A stretch of DNA of 64,000 nt from Spizellomyces punctatus DAOM BR117. Its lineage: Eukaryota; Chytridiomycota; Chytridiomycetes; Spizellomycetales; Spizellomycetaceae. This document shows, piece after piece, positions 39,373-49,465 of this stretch (its first letter is position 1; each line of letters opens with the position of its first letter). Below the pieces are notes generated by a model. It ran no database searches. It saw only the letters and a list, made by a program, of their open reading frames with translations, and had not been told where the DNA came from. The stretch lies in NCBI RefSeq assembly GCF_000182565.1, contig NW_015971544.1, positions 1,132,529-1,196,528 on the forward strand, given 5' to 3'. The translations under genes were made by a program, and so were the position numbers.

Positions 39373-40245
39373 GGTTCAACCTCAAGCACACTCATGTGTG
39401 TCTATGGATGGAGGCGGAAAGCAAGAGATGGAATGCAGTGGATGACCTCTGCAGATGTGTCAGCATGAATGTCATGTGACTCATGTCCACGTGATGCTCA
39501 TCAGAGAGGATCTTTTTCTAAGGCAAATACGACGGCCTTTTTCATGCCATCGCATGGCTTGTGTTCAAGTAGCACATCTGGATTGGGGGGTAGGACTGAA
39601 TAAGAGTTTTGTATTGCTGATGCTTTTGTCAAAATCAAGATTCCTTCCATGTCCTGCATTGTGAGAAACCAACATGGGCGATCAACCATCTTGTAATCCA
39701 GTCGAGAGTCAATGGATACTCACAGGAGAACTCGGCCCACCTCAAATTGCCTACTGAAATAGCGCATTGAACATTGTTCCGTCCTATGGACGACCATCGG
39801 ACCAGGAGATGTTGTCCGAATACAATGCCTGGTCATGTGACTGCTAGTCAATACACAGCCTCGTCGCAGCGATGCGCCGACAGCACACACACAACTTGTC
39901 ACTGCCCATGCATGCAGGTTCACCACCAGCCCCCCGCCAGATGCTTTGCATACGGTGCTCCCGATAGCCTATTGAGTATGCAATTAAGATCCACACTTGG
40001 TTTTTTGGGAAGATTCAGCGTAGTGTGCAATAGAACACTCCTCCATTCGATACCATCCTTTGCCTGTGTATCTGATGCATATAAACGAAAATCACCTTTT
40101 TGCATAGCCCCCCATCGTTTATCATCATCATTGTGAAGCATCGTTCCAAAACGTCTCCCCATTCTGCCGTTCGAACGTGGTGTGGAATTCCCTTGCCATG
40201 GGGAGATCGTCCACCCAAAGGGCGTTGCTCAGCCCAATCATCTCT
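39373..40245. other. Intergenic, distal tyrosinase upstream region
   Basis: No gene recognised. Open frames on both strands are short and without motifs. The regulatory features closer to tyrosinase are listed separately. Confidence 0.5.
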
Positions 40246-40318
40246 CCATATATGGCTATATTACCAATGCACAGCAATCTCTCTCCTTGACTCTGCCACC
40301 TCATATAGCCATATATGG
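40246..40318. promoter_or_regulatory. Inverted pair of CArG boxes upstream of tyrosinase
   Basis: A perfect 15-bp inverted repeat: CCATATATGGCTATA at 40246-40260 and TATAGCCATATATGG at 40304-40318. Each arm contains CCATATATGG, an exact CC(A/T)6GG CArG box, the site bound by SRF/Mcm1-type MADS proteins. The arms are 43 bp apart and end 286 bp before the tyrosinase ATG. That they are functional is inference. Confidence 0.6.
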
Positions 40319-40440
40319 AACAGATTGCACAGTTTGTCCGATTCGGACAGCCACAAGGCACAAGAAAAACGACGACGACGACGGGGGAGGAAGGGGCGAA
40401 GTCAAAAGGGAGGCTTTGCGCCATTGCACCCAGGATTTTT

Positions 40441-40446
40441 TATAAA
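40441..40446 (+). promoter_or_regulatory. TATA box of the tyrosinase gene
   Basis: TATAAA lies 159 bp before the tyrosinase ATG, downstream of the CArG pair. Confidence 0.6.
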
Positions 40447-40604
40447 GGACGGGACGGGTCGGCTTTTCTTTGGTTTTTTTAACGCACGACTCGAGAACAG
40501 GTTTATCTTTTTTTTTTGCACGTCACTGGCTGACGCTCAAACGGCATACATACACATAACAAGGGCTCAGCCATTCATACCCACGGAACGACCGTTCAAC
40601 AGAC

Positions 40605-42377
40605 ATGGTCAAGATTGCGGCTCTCTTACTTGTGTTGACGGCGTCGCTGGTGGCCGCTCAAGACCAGCGCCCGCCGAGAAACGGGGAAGGAGGGAACCAA
40701 CGCTCTCCTCAACGAAGTGAAAACGGTGGTGGCAGCAGAAATGGTGGTGGCGGTGGAAATAATCGAAACACTGAAGGCCCAGAGCCAAAACTCTCGGGTC
40801 TCGGTCAGTGCACCAACCCCATCGTTCGAAAAGAGTTTCGAGAGCTTACGGAACAAGAGCGTCAGGAATACATTGAAGCAACTCTCTGTCTCCGCGACCC
40901 GGTCCGATCGCCCTCGCGTCTCCCAGGGACCGGAAGTCCCTCTCTTTGGGACGACCTTGTCTATGTCCACTGGCAAGCGACACCCCAGTCCCACGGAACT
41001 GCCTCCTTTTTGCCCTGGCACAGGCGATTCCTCGGAGTCTACGAATGGCTCTTGAGGTCAAATTGCGGCTACAGAGGTGCTCTTGTTTACTGGGACTGGT
41101 CCTACGACTCACAAGCTCCCGAACGCTCAGAAATCTTTTCACCCCAGTACTTTGGCGGCAACGGTGACCCTTCCAACAATTGGTGCCTTCGTGACGGTCA
41201 CTACAAGGACTGGAAAGCCGTCTTTCCTCCGGAACGTCCTCGCCCTTGCATCTCGCGCAACTGGCGCGGCCCCAACCGGCTGCCAGCTCTCCTTTCCGAC
41301 ATTGAAATTGAAGAAATCCTTGAAAGTTCCAAGGATTCCTACAACTCCTTTAGGGAGAATGTTGAAGGTCTTCCCCATGACCAAGTCCACGTCTCAATTG
41401 GTGGGGACATGTCCTCCACATCCAGTTCCACCAACGACCCAGTCTTTTTCTTGCACCACTGCAACATTGACCGTCTTTGGGACAAATGGCAGCGTGAAAA
41501 TCCCGAATTGGCCAACACCTTTGAAGGCCCTCGTGACCGAAGCGCTCCCGAAGACTTGAACGCCCTCGACACGGACCCAATGGAAATGATCCGTCTCTAC
41601 CCCGACGCCCCCGTCCGTGACATGTTTTCTACGACCGCGGGCGACATTTTCTGCTACACGTACTCCAACAGCATTGTCCCCAACTCTGTTTCACCCGGCC
41701 AAGCCCGCGTGTCACGGCCCAGTCGCCGCAGCCTTGCCGAAGGCTTCCGTGCATGGCGCAACGAGCGTATCGCAAACTTCAACGCTTATTCATACGCTTC
41801 CTACCAATCCGCTACAGGTGACTCCCAACGCGGTTCCCCCAATAACCCCAAAACGCCCGACGTCTACGACCGTACGGACCTGTACAATATCCGCTACCAT
41901 GAACCCATTCCCGATGACTTTTTACGTGTCCAAATGGGCTACCCCGAATCCCGTGTCCAGGAAATCCGGAACCAAGAAGCTTATTTCACCGAATTTGTCG
42001 ATTACGTCAATATGGCATCTGGCTGGATTTCTCATACCGCCTTGGTGTACATTGAACAAAAGACGGGATGGCGTGCATGTTCAGATGAAGAGTCGCAGTT
42101 GAACACCATGTTGCGCAAAATGTTTTGTCAGAGCATTCATAACGTGTTGGGCAAGCTGCATGTTAAGGCCAAGGATGTTGTCAAGGTGTTGGACACTATT
42201 GGTGATGTTGTTAGGAATGGTGGGCGTGGCCGTGGATCGCAACAGTATCCTCAGCAATACCCTCAACAGTATCCTCAGCAGTACCCTCAGCACGGGGGTA
42301 GCGGATACCCACCTCAAAGTCCAAACTACCCTGCCTTACACCCGAGCTTTTATTCGAGTGAGGCGACGCACTGGTAA
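40605..42377 (+). CDS. Secreted tyrosinase (type-3 copper phenol oxidase)
   Basis: A single-exon gene for 590 residues. Tyrosinases oxidise phenols to quinones, often for melanin. Residues 1-18 are a signal peptide (MVKIAALLLVLTASLVAA). A Gly/Asn/Arg-rich low-complexity stretch follows. The CuA site has VHWQATPQSHGTASFLPWHR with its histidines. The CuB site has HDQVHVSIGGDM and then DPVFFLHHCNIDRLWDKWQ. After the core, a C-terminal region contains GWRACSDEESQLNTMLRKMF and a QYPQ repeat (42240-42290). It has no introns, unlike the neighbours. Upstream lie a TATA box and an inverted CArG pair, suggesting strong conditional expression. A laccase or catechol oxidase is less likely because the HH-x-x-x-D CuB signature is exact. 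Confidence 0.95.
   Translation: MVKIAALLLVLTASLVAAQDQRPPRNGEGGNQRSPQRSENGGGSRNGGGGGNNRNTEGPEPKLSGLGQCTNPIVRKEFRELTEQERQEYIEATLCLRDPVRSPSRLPGTGSPSLWDDLVYVHWQATPQSHGTASFLPWHRRFLGVYEWLLRSNCGYRGALVYWDWSYDSQAPERSEIFSPQYFGGNGDPSNNWCLRDGHYKDWKAVFPPERPRPCISRNWRGPNRLPALLSDIEIEEILESSKDSYNSFRENVEGLPHDQVHVSIGGDMSSTSSSTNDPVFFLHHCNIDRLWDKWQRENPELANTFEGPRDRSAPEDLNALDTDPMEMIRLYPDAPVRDMFSTTAGDIFCYTYSNSIVPNSVSPGQARVSRPSRRSLAEGFRAWRNERIANFNAYSYASYQSATGDSQRGSPNNPKTPDVYDRTDLYNIRYHEPIPDDFLRVQMGYPESRVQEIRNQEAYFTEFVDYVNMASGWISHTALVYIEQKTGWRACSDEESQLNTMLRKMFCQSIHNVLGKLHVKAKDVVKVLDTIGDVVRNGGRGRGSQQYPQQYPQQYPQQYPQHGGSGYPPQSPNYPALHPSFYSSEATHW
42240..42290 (+). repeat. QQYP-encoding tandem repeat in tyrosinase
   Basis: Four 12-nt units encode QQYP followed by a final Q, with synonymous differences between units. 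Such repeats can vary in number between strains. Confidence 0.85.
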
Positions 42378-43009
42378 ATGATGGTTCTGATTCGCAAAAG
42401 GAGGCTGTATTCGCGGAGATGGCGCTCGGGATGGGAACGTACATTCGATTGTTGATGTGTGTATATATGTACGTAAGGACGTTGTAAAAGTGGATGATAT
42501 ATTTTTGTTTTTCGAATACATGGAAGAGTTTCTTCAGTACAATGGGTTGTTTTTTTTGCTGCCAATGTTTTCTGTGGATGAATGAAAGGATTTGAGGACT
42601 TGGAAAAAGAATGAAGGGACATTGCAATTTCATGTCCAGATGCATTCGGATTTTGCGTTGCGTTGCATATCTCTCTCAAGCGATCAAGACTGCTCAATCA
42701 ATTCAAAGCTGCGCTGGTTTATTTCCGAGATTTCGGCCAAGAGTAGGGACTGTGGGTTTGTTGAGAGGTGTGTTTGATTTCCTCTACAAAAAAAGTCCAG
42801 TAGACGCAGTCTTTTGATGGAAAGGATACCGAGTTCTGAGTAGATTTTTCGTCCGCGGATGGGTACTCCACTAGAAAGGCATCGTACACTTCTGTAAAGT
42901 TTTAATGTAGGAGCTTTCTCGCTTGTGGTCAGAAAGATCAGTTACGCTCGTTTTATTTCCTTCACACTGTGCAATAAAAGTAGCTAGATCACGCAAGATT
43001 CGTTGTCGG
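42378..43009. other. Gene-free stretch between tyrosinase and the copia remnant
   Basis: Contains the tyrosinase 3' region. No long terminal repeat could be recognised at the edge of the copia fragment. Confidence 0.45.
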
Positions 43010-43430
43010 ATGCTTTCTAACTATGGTAAAGGCCCACAGTACTGCCACATAATATTTGCAATCAAACTCCCCACTCTGCACTGAATGGCAAATCGTCCAT
43101 ACGAAGCATGGTACAGCAAGAAACCTGATATCAGCCACCTACGCGTATGGAGATGCATCGCATACCGCATGCGTCCATATTCCGAAAGAAGTCAGGGAAA
43201 AAGGTAAACTTGGCCCACATGGTCGAAAAGTTCCCTTTGTAGGCTATGACGGCGGCGTGAAAGGTTATGGCATGTGGGACTGCATCTCCAACAAGATTTA
43301 AACCACATGAGATATCAAATTCGACGAAACTCGCACCCACCACCACCTTCCCCACCCCGTCAAAACCTCCTGTCATCCGTTGCTGAACTAAGAGGGGGAC
43401 AACAAGACATTTGGCTCCACGATCAGCCCA
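43010..43430 (+). mobile_element. Ty1/copia integrase C-terminal remnant
   Basis: Broken frames on the plus strand read RPYEAWYSKKPDISHLRVWR and CIAYRMRPYSERSQGK, then after a frame change GRKVPFVGYDGGVKGYGMWD. This is the copia pattern P-x-E-x-W-x-x-K-P-x-x-x-H-L-R-V and K-x-x-F-V-G-Y. A stop and a frameshift show it is dead. It is the segment that normally sits just before the reverse transcriptase. Confidence 0.8.
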
Positions 43431-43439
43431 TCACTTTTT

Positions 43440-44030
43440 CAATAATTGCCTGAAAATCTTCCCGCACTGGCCACTGAAGAACCTGATGATTTCATTTTCG
43501 AGAAATACATCCATTTCGACGCAACGCCTGGCGAATGGGCAGGCTTAACTCTGCTGCCGTACACTGTCATAGATGTAGTCTCGTTCAAGTCCGAGTTCAG
43601 AAAAGCTGTGACAACGTCAACTTGATGAACTTTAAAAGCTTTGCTGGCTGCGTAAGCGAAAAGAGTCTGAACGCTGGTCATCCTGGCAGCAGCGATCAAC
43701 AACTCTTGCTTTGAAGGGTTGAATTGAAAAGTCTGCGTTCCGCTTGACCTTGTAAACCAGTCAACAGGAGATGGGATTTTCTACCTTGAGCTTATTTTCA
43801 TCGACAAGTTCCCATGCTTTATTGTCTTCAGCGCCTGAAATTCAGCGAGTGTGGCCTGTTTCCATTCACCGGCGTGTGGATCTTGTTTCCGGGTCAGACG
43901 AAACGAGGTTGTGCGTTCCGCGTCTGAAAGATCCGAGGCTGGTTGGTGGGTTAGCAGATCAGGATGAACGTTCGCAAGTACATGTCGCTGAGCTTGATTG
44001 TTTGGGATGGAATGCCAACCCAATGAGGTT
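43440..44030 (-). mobile_element. Ty1/copia reverse transcriptase (RVT_2) remnant, inverted
   Basis: On the minus strand, from high to low coordinates: DPHAGEWKQATLAEFQALKT, then LVYKVKRNADFSIQPFKARV, then ARMTSVQTLFAYAASKAFKV and HQVDVVTAFLNSDLNETTSM. This follows the copia RT order but with frameshifts between pieces. The catalytic part beyond this is missing. It faces the opposite way to the integrase remnant next door, so an inversion or two insertions must be assumed. Confidence 0.82.
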
Positions 44031-44337
44031 CATATCGTTCATCTTGGGTTTTCATGTTAACACAGCAAAGAACACCACCTTCACACTTGTGATGACATAA
44101 GCAGATCATAAGCCAGGGGGCGACGCACAATTTTCGGACAGCCCTTCCTGCAGGGCAACCGCTTTTTGCAAGGGGACGGACCTTGCGCGCGGGCTTGTTT
44201 TTTCGCTGTCGATTTGAGTTTGCCAAACGACCATTGTCGTTTCTTTCCCGCCCTTGTCTAGTTTTTTGGTGGAAATCCGTGTGTTTTGAATAAATAATCG
44301 GCGGGCTTCTCCTTTGTCCTCCTTATCCTTTCGAACC

Positions 44338-44877
44338 ATGGAAGGCCCACACGTGCCCCTCAAACCCCGTAAATCCATATCCTTCCCAATTTTGACCTCG
44401 TCGTCGGCTCCTTCCGCACCGATGCCCCCGCCACGTTCAGGACGTAAAGGATTCCTACGGTCTTTTGCGTCCTTGCTGGATTTAAGGCCCTTCAAACATG
44501 TTGGAGTTGCCTCAGCGCCGTCACCACAACCACCCGCTGGAGCGCCGCCACCGTTACCCCCGAAAGAACACCCTCCCAAACATCGCCTCCGCACCATGCT
44601 CAGCACGCCCATGCTCAATAAATTTCGTTCCCCCAAACCCGCCCCTACGCACCATATAGACCCGTCGCCTCCAATCCGCACCAAAATGTCGCTTGACCTG
44701 GATCGCCGAATGGCGTGGAAAGTACTACGAGATGTACCAATGATTGAGACAGTACAGGAAACTGAGGAGGAAGATGAAGAATTGCCGGATTTTGAAGACA
44801 TGATTCGAGGAGATGCGACTATCAAGGTTTGTTTAACGCCAGAAGAGTTGGATGGTGTACCTGTGGCTGCCTGTTGA
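44338..44877 (+). CDS. Small proline-rich protein of unknown function
   Basis: One exon, 179 residues from the ATG at 44338 (MEGPHVPLKPRKSISFP). The first 110 residues are basic and rich in Pro and Ser, with PPP runs. The last 60 hold an acidic segment (ETEEEDEELPDFEDMI) and a tidy end, CLTPEELDGVPVAAC. No family is recognised. The opposite strand also has a long open frame (44106-45029), but its product is low-complexity and looks like a shadow. The plus-strand reading is preferred because of its charge pattern and an ATG in a good context. Confidence 0.5.
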   Translation: MEGPHVPLKPRKSISFPILTSSSAPSAPMPPPRSGRKGFLRSFASLLDLRPFKHVGVASAPSPQPPAGAPPPLPPKEHPPKHRLRTMLSTPMLNKFRSPKPAPTHHIDPSPPIRTKMSLDLDRRMAWKVLRDVPMIETVQETEEEDEELPDFEDMIRGDATIKVCLTPEELDGVPVAAC

Positions 44878-45352
44878 ATAGTCATGGCATACGCTGTTGG
44901 TTGTAAATTGGACGAGGACGGGTACATATCCATTATCAAACAACCAGATGGATATTGTGAAACCTCGAGAAAGAGTCTGGGGACGTAATATGGTGGAAGG
45001 TGTTGCAAACCTCTGCTGAGAGCTTGCATGCACTCATCGTCTTGATGGACGGGATACCCGCGATACGTACCATTTTTATGACACTACTTGTTAGATCTGT
45101 TTAATGTATGATGATTAGACATTGATTAGAGTATGTAGAAATCCGTTTTGTAGTTTTTTAGTGGTATAATTGTTGGTAATGTTTTAATAAGTCGTCGTAG
45201 TTGTCTTGACCTTTGTCCATCGTCGTCGTTTCTCCAGCAGTTCTACACGTGACTTTGAGCCGTGATGGCTTAGTAGACAAAGGGAATTGCTTTGACAAGC
45301 GCGGAGTCGACGTTTGGTTTTTTGTTTTGCGAACGTTCGGCATTCGTTTTCC
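44878..45352. other. Intergenic, no gene recognised
   Basis: About 475 bp upstream of the GPI12 gene. Nothing recognised. Confidence 0.5.
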
Positions 45353-46371
45353 ATGCATTCCAGTCGCACCATGCCGCGCGTGAAGCGCCTTGTGCTCACT
45401 CTCTACCGGTTCCTTCACCGACATCGTCTCCCACTCCTTCTCGCCGTCTTCCTTCCCCCGCTCCTCCTCTACCCTCTTCTTGTGAGCGCACGAGGCAGTC
45501 CCGCACTCGTTCCGCATGAGCTACGCACGGCGCAACGGCCGTTACTGGTGGTTGCGCATCCTGATGACGAGTGTTTGTTTTTTTCGCCAACAATGAATGC
45601 GTTGGGTGGTGTAAAGGGGATTTTGGTGCTTTCCACTGGTATGTTTGTGTTTGGTGTTTTGCTTTTTGCTGTAGTTGTGGGTGCTGATATTTTTCTGCGC
45701 TTTGGTAGGAAATAATTATGGAATTGGGGATACCCGACGACGAGAGTTGATGGGGAGTTGTCGAGAGCTGGGTGTGGATGAGCAGCATTGTACCGTGTTG
45801 GATTTACCGTACGTTGATTTGGTTTATCTGTGATTTTCGGTTTTCTTTGTTGAGCTCATGTCATGTATTGTTGCAAGTGATATTCAAGATAATCCACGGG
45901 AATGGTGGCCCGCTGATCGGGTTCTTGAAATTGTTACGGAGCATGTTAAAAAGACGAATGCAGATGTGGTGAGTGCAAATGTCCTTTCTGTCCTCATCTC
46001 CTTTGCCATATCTGATATTTTCATAGATTGTCACATTCGATTCAGGCGGCACGTCGGGGCACCTTAACCACCGCTCCGTTCACCGTGCCCTCCTAAAATC
46101 CCCAATCCCAACTTACAGCACAACCACAATTCCCCTCCTCCGAAAATACAGCTCCATCCTCGACGTGACCCTGACCTCTCTCTCTTTCCTTCCCAATCTC
46201 CTCTTTAACAAACCCGTTACGCACCGCGCATTCTTTGTGAATGGTTGGAACGATTACTTGGCTGCACGACGGGCGTTTGGGAGCCATGCGAGTCAATTGA
46301 GCTGGGATAGGCATATTTATATGATTTTGGGACGTTACATGTTTTTGAATGATTTAGTCAAGATTGCATAG
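45353..46371 (+). CDS. GPI12: N-acetylglucosaminylphosphatidylinositol de-N-acetylase (PIG-L)
   Basis: PIG-L catalyses the second step of GPI-anchor synthesis, on the cytosolic face of the ER. The N-terminus is a membrane anchor (LLLAVFLPPLLLYPLLVSAR). The catalytic motif PLLVVAHPDDECLFFSP follows, with the zinc ligands of AHPDDE. Next are GILVLSTGNNYG, RRRELMGSCRELGV, TFDSGGTSGHLNHRSVHRAL (second zinc/active-site histidine motif) and a C-terminal DRHIYMILGRYMFLNDLVKI. Three or four short introns interrupt it, between STG and NNYG, before DIQDNPREWWPADRVL, and after TNADV. The start may be at 45353 or the in-frame ATG at 45371. The gene is complete. Confidence 0.93.
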
Positions 46372-47261
46372 AGTAGGGGGTTGGGATTCAGGAGATGGCT
46401 TTGCGGCGCATTCTTGAGTCAATGCATTATGTCGATGGGAATGGATTCTAGTCGAGTAGAACAGTTCTCCATCACCTATTTATAAATTTCAGAAAATAAG
46501 GAAAGAATGCGAGTAGTCGCGGTCATGGCTCTCTGGGGCATTGAACCTCAACTGAATCTTCTGTATCCAAGCCTTGAGTAAACTGCAATGGTATAAACCT
46601 CGTATCGCAGCTTACCTGTTCAACTCAAATTCCATCATTGCATTCAAAAAAAAAAGATCCGCCATAGTAGTTCAGTGGGAGTGTGAACGTCTGTCCAACC
46701 TTTTCAAAGGTGCACTATGCCTATTGACCGCTGAGTCTCAATGCAACACGATGAATCATATCGTATGAATCGCTCGTCGCGATTCGAAAGGATGATAAAC
46801 ATTTGGAAAATCCATGTCAAGCACAACGAATATAAAAGAACGTTCTGATGAAATGTGGTACTTCCCATTGCATCTAAATGTATTAGATTACACAAATGAC
46901 TGCTTGTAAAATTCAATACGATCTGCATCTATCGGTTTGCTTGCAAGACGTGCCAATGTTCAAAATTCCCCAATGCATCCTAAAAGGAGATCAACCGTAT
47001 TCGCTCCATTGTCCTTCAACTGAACCTCTTACCCAAAGTGTAGTAAGTTTGGGAGTATGATGATCATGTCGATCAGCTCAAAACGACACTATCGAGATTG
47101 AGACATTTAATGCGATACAGAAGGGTAGTGCTAGCTTAAAGTTCGCTGATGCCTATCCTTCCCGGTAATTATGTTAAGGAGGAAGCATCACAGGTGCTTG
47201 GGGGCTACGTAGGGATTCTTGAATTTCCATTTGCAAAGACTATTCTGCTCGGTCTACTAGG
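46372..47261. other. Gene-free stretch
   Basis: AT-rich, with short open frames only. A tRNA-like arrangement near 46655-46720 was considered and not accepted. No gene recognised. Confidence 0.5.
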
Positions 47262-47585
47262 TTTTATTTTGAAAAATTAAAAAGATAAACAAAAAGGGAC
47301 CAGTGGGTCCAGCGGCGTCATATTGGGATCAACCGATGAACCACTGGGGGGCCAATTTAACTCTCGAAAGAGATTTTGGTTATTCACGTCGCGGGTTTAC
47401 CATCGCAGGATGGAACTAGCGTGAGCTAGCAGCCCGCGCTTTGTGGAGATCGAACTCAGTCCCTTTCGGGAACTGAGAACGAGCGCATTACCCCATAAGC
47501 TATCCCCACAAAGTCAAAACAAGCTGCTTTTCAAAAAACTTGAGTATTCGCAAACCGCTTCCGAGGCTTTTAGTTTTGTTTATTT
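47262..47585 (-). repeat. tRNA-derived SINE-like repeat, copy A
   Basis: The minus-strand copy is complete. Its tRNA-like head is at 47439-47513 (75 nt), closed by CTTTGTG/CACAAAG. It has a box-A-like TAGCTTATGGG, a hairpin CTCAGTTCCC-GAAA-GGGACTGAG and a box-B-like GAGTTCGATCTCC. The body then has CGCGGG paired with CCCGCG around CTAGC/GCTAG and CCATC/GATGG hairpins, and CCAGTGG paired with CCACTGG. A T-rich tail (TTTTTGTTTATC) ends it. The repeat resembles a pol III SINE. Edges are approximate. Confidence 0.75.
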
Positions 47586-48872
47586 TCAAGTGGGTTGATT
47601 GTGCAGTCTGGACTTTGATGCTCTCACGATATGCCCCAACAGAAGTGTGTTTGCTCAACATTTCCAATGTGTGGATGAACAACCTTTGGGCATTTCGCCT
47701 TACCTGTTCGTCTCAAGATTAGAGCGTCAAGTCCTATGCATAGCTAGCACCCAAATTAAAAAGGCTCTTTTGATGTGCAAGATAGGTTCTGTGATGCGTG
47801 ACTCCAAATGAACCTCTTTGCGTGATATTTCACAAACGTCTCTTGGACCTGCTTGTACGTGTATTCATAGAATCCGTTCCTCAAGTCCATTTGAAGAGCA
47901 TGAACATTATACACATGTTGAGGTCATGCGGAATGCAACTTGGAAAGTCTCCACATTACAACTGAATCTCAGTGCGTTCACTCAACTCTATTATAACCAG
48001 TGAAGAAACGACGCTGATGGTCGTCCCACCATGTGAGGAGCTATAAACCTACGTAAACAATGTATCTCGTCGTACGGGACGGATGCAAAGTAAGTCTATC
48101 CAGGTTGGTGAAATTGTATCGAAACTGATCATGTGTAGCTGCCACATCTTGTGGAATCCTTGTCGATTGTGTGTTTTATTGCGCCAACCGCTGTTGTAAA
48201 AGACTATAAAGGCTACATGTACTGTGGAGTGGAGGGAATAAATGTCGAGTAGAAAACGTCCACGCTGCTACTATTATGTGTTTTGATTGCTTGGCGACTG
48301 GTTGGTGAAAAGGTATTTGTAGATGGAATTAGAAAGCTCATCTAACAGTGCCTATCCGGCTCGTTATACGATCAATGCCTGTAATGACCCACGTGCTATA
48401 ATGAAATCTTTCTCTCTGCTTCCCAGTAGGACTCATTGAGCGCACTGATATCCAACCGTCTTCTCCACGAAGATCATCATGATGTTGAAATACCGGAATA
48501 AACAAAGGAAGCGCATGAAGAGCCGCCATAAACAAAACGCCGTACGTTTGTATCCACTAATGCCGATTATACAAGAGCTCTGAGAACATGGGTCGATGAT
48601 GGCGTTATGTATGTATCCTGCATATTACCATATCTCTCCAGTCATGCGCACGGATAAAGAGCTCGCATTATTGGCTTTCGGCCTCTGCCATGTTCTCACG
48701 CGTTTCTGGCCTACGTCAGTTGTGTCCCATGTTCTGTGTCTCAACCAAATAGACTATTCATCGCCTTAATGCCATTTTATCGTGATGTTGCATTATTTTC
48801 AGCGCAAGTACGTGTCATAAGAAGGGATTCGACCAGAAATCCCGTTTTTTTGACTTTTCAAATTTCTCGGCG
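47586..48872. other. Gene-free stretch between repeat copies
   Basis: No intact gene recognised. Short broken frames could be old transposon sequence but no protein motif was firm enough to name. Confidence 0.45.
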
Positions 48873-48952
48873 TGCCCCCCAGTGATCCATCGGAATATTG
48901 GTGGCCGGTGGACCCACTGGTCTCTTTTTGTTTATGTTTGTATTTTCTTTTT
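48873..48952 (+). repeat. 3' fragment of the SINE-like repeat
   Basis: The fragment starts at CGGCGTGCCCCCCAGTG and runs to CCACTGGTCTC and the T-rich tail, joining directly to copy B. The CCAGTG/CACTGG pair of the body is present. Confidence 0.7.
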
Positions 48953-49270
48953 AAAAACTAAAACATCGGAAGCAATTTTGCAATCCTTCAAGTTTTTCAA
49001 GGGGCAAATGGCTTTGACTTTGTGGGGATAGCGTATGGGACAATGCGCTCGTTCTCAGTCGCGAAAGGGGCCCAGTTCGATCTCCACAAAGCGCGGCTGC
49101 TAGGTACTGGGTACTAGCATCCATCATTGGATGGACTGACTCGCGACGCTGGGTTTAACCCGGCGTGCACCCCCCCCCCCCCAATAAATGTGGTTCGACG
49201 GCGCCGTCGCAACAAAAATGTGATGGTGCTGTTGACCCCACTTTTGTTCATCTTTTTTATTTTTTGAAAC
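48953..49270 (+). repeat. tRNA-derived SINE-like repeat, copy B
   Basis: tRNA-like head at 49018-49091 with CTTTGTGGGGAT pairing with ATCTCCACAAAG. The GAAA hairpin stem is decayed. The CGCG/CGCG helix encloses a CCATC-ATT-GGATGG hairpin. Where other copies have CGTGCCCCCCAG, this one has a 13-base C run at 49170-49182, and the region after it is diverged. Confidence 0.72.
49170..49182. repeat. Homopolymer C tract
   Basis: Thirteen consecutive C inside copy B; an expansion of the shorter C run seen in the other copies, or a sequencing artefact. Confidence 0.8.
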
Positions 49271-49465
49271 CTAAAGTGTTAAAAGCGGTTTGCTAACCAA
49301 ATCCTTCAAGTGCTTCAAAAACTGAAAACTGGGTGTGTCTATAGTATCAAAATGTAGACTCCTGTCCGCAGATTAATGTGACCGGGTAGAAATATCGGTG
49401 GGACGCTGGTGGACCCAATGGTCTCTTTTGTTTATCTTTGTATTTTTTTATTTTTTTTTTTTTTG
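49271..49465 (+). repeat. Joined head and tail fragments of the repeat
   Basis: A head fragment (AAAGCGGTTTGCTAACC, TCCTTCAAG) lacks the tRNA-like part. After about 60 bp of unrelated sequence comes a tail fragment (GGTGGACCCAATGGTCTC and the T-rich run) leading straight into copy C. Confidence 0.6.

Noticed and set aside
44106-45029. 307-codon open frame on the minus strand
   Set aside because: Low-complexity Ser/Gly/Arg product antisense to a better plus-strand reading; also runs into no motif.
46655-46720. Possible tRNA gene (TAGTTCAGTGGGAG, GTTC/GAAC arm, CATAGT/ACTATG ends)
   Set aside because: No proper T arm or GTTCGANNC box B and no regular anticodon arm; at best a decayed tRNA pseudogene.
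47439-47513. Genuine tRNA gene
   Set aside because: Length and boxes fit, but the anticodon and T arms are replaced by a GAAA hairpin and it recurs inside a 300-bp repeat, so it is a SINE head.
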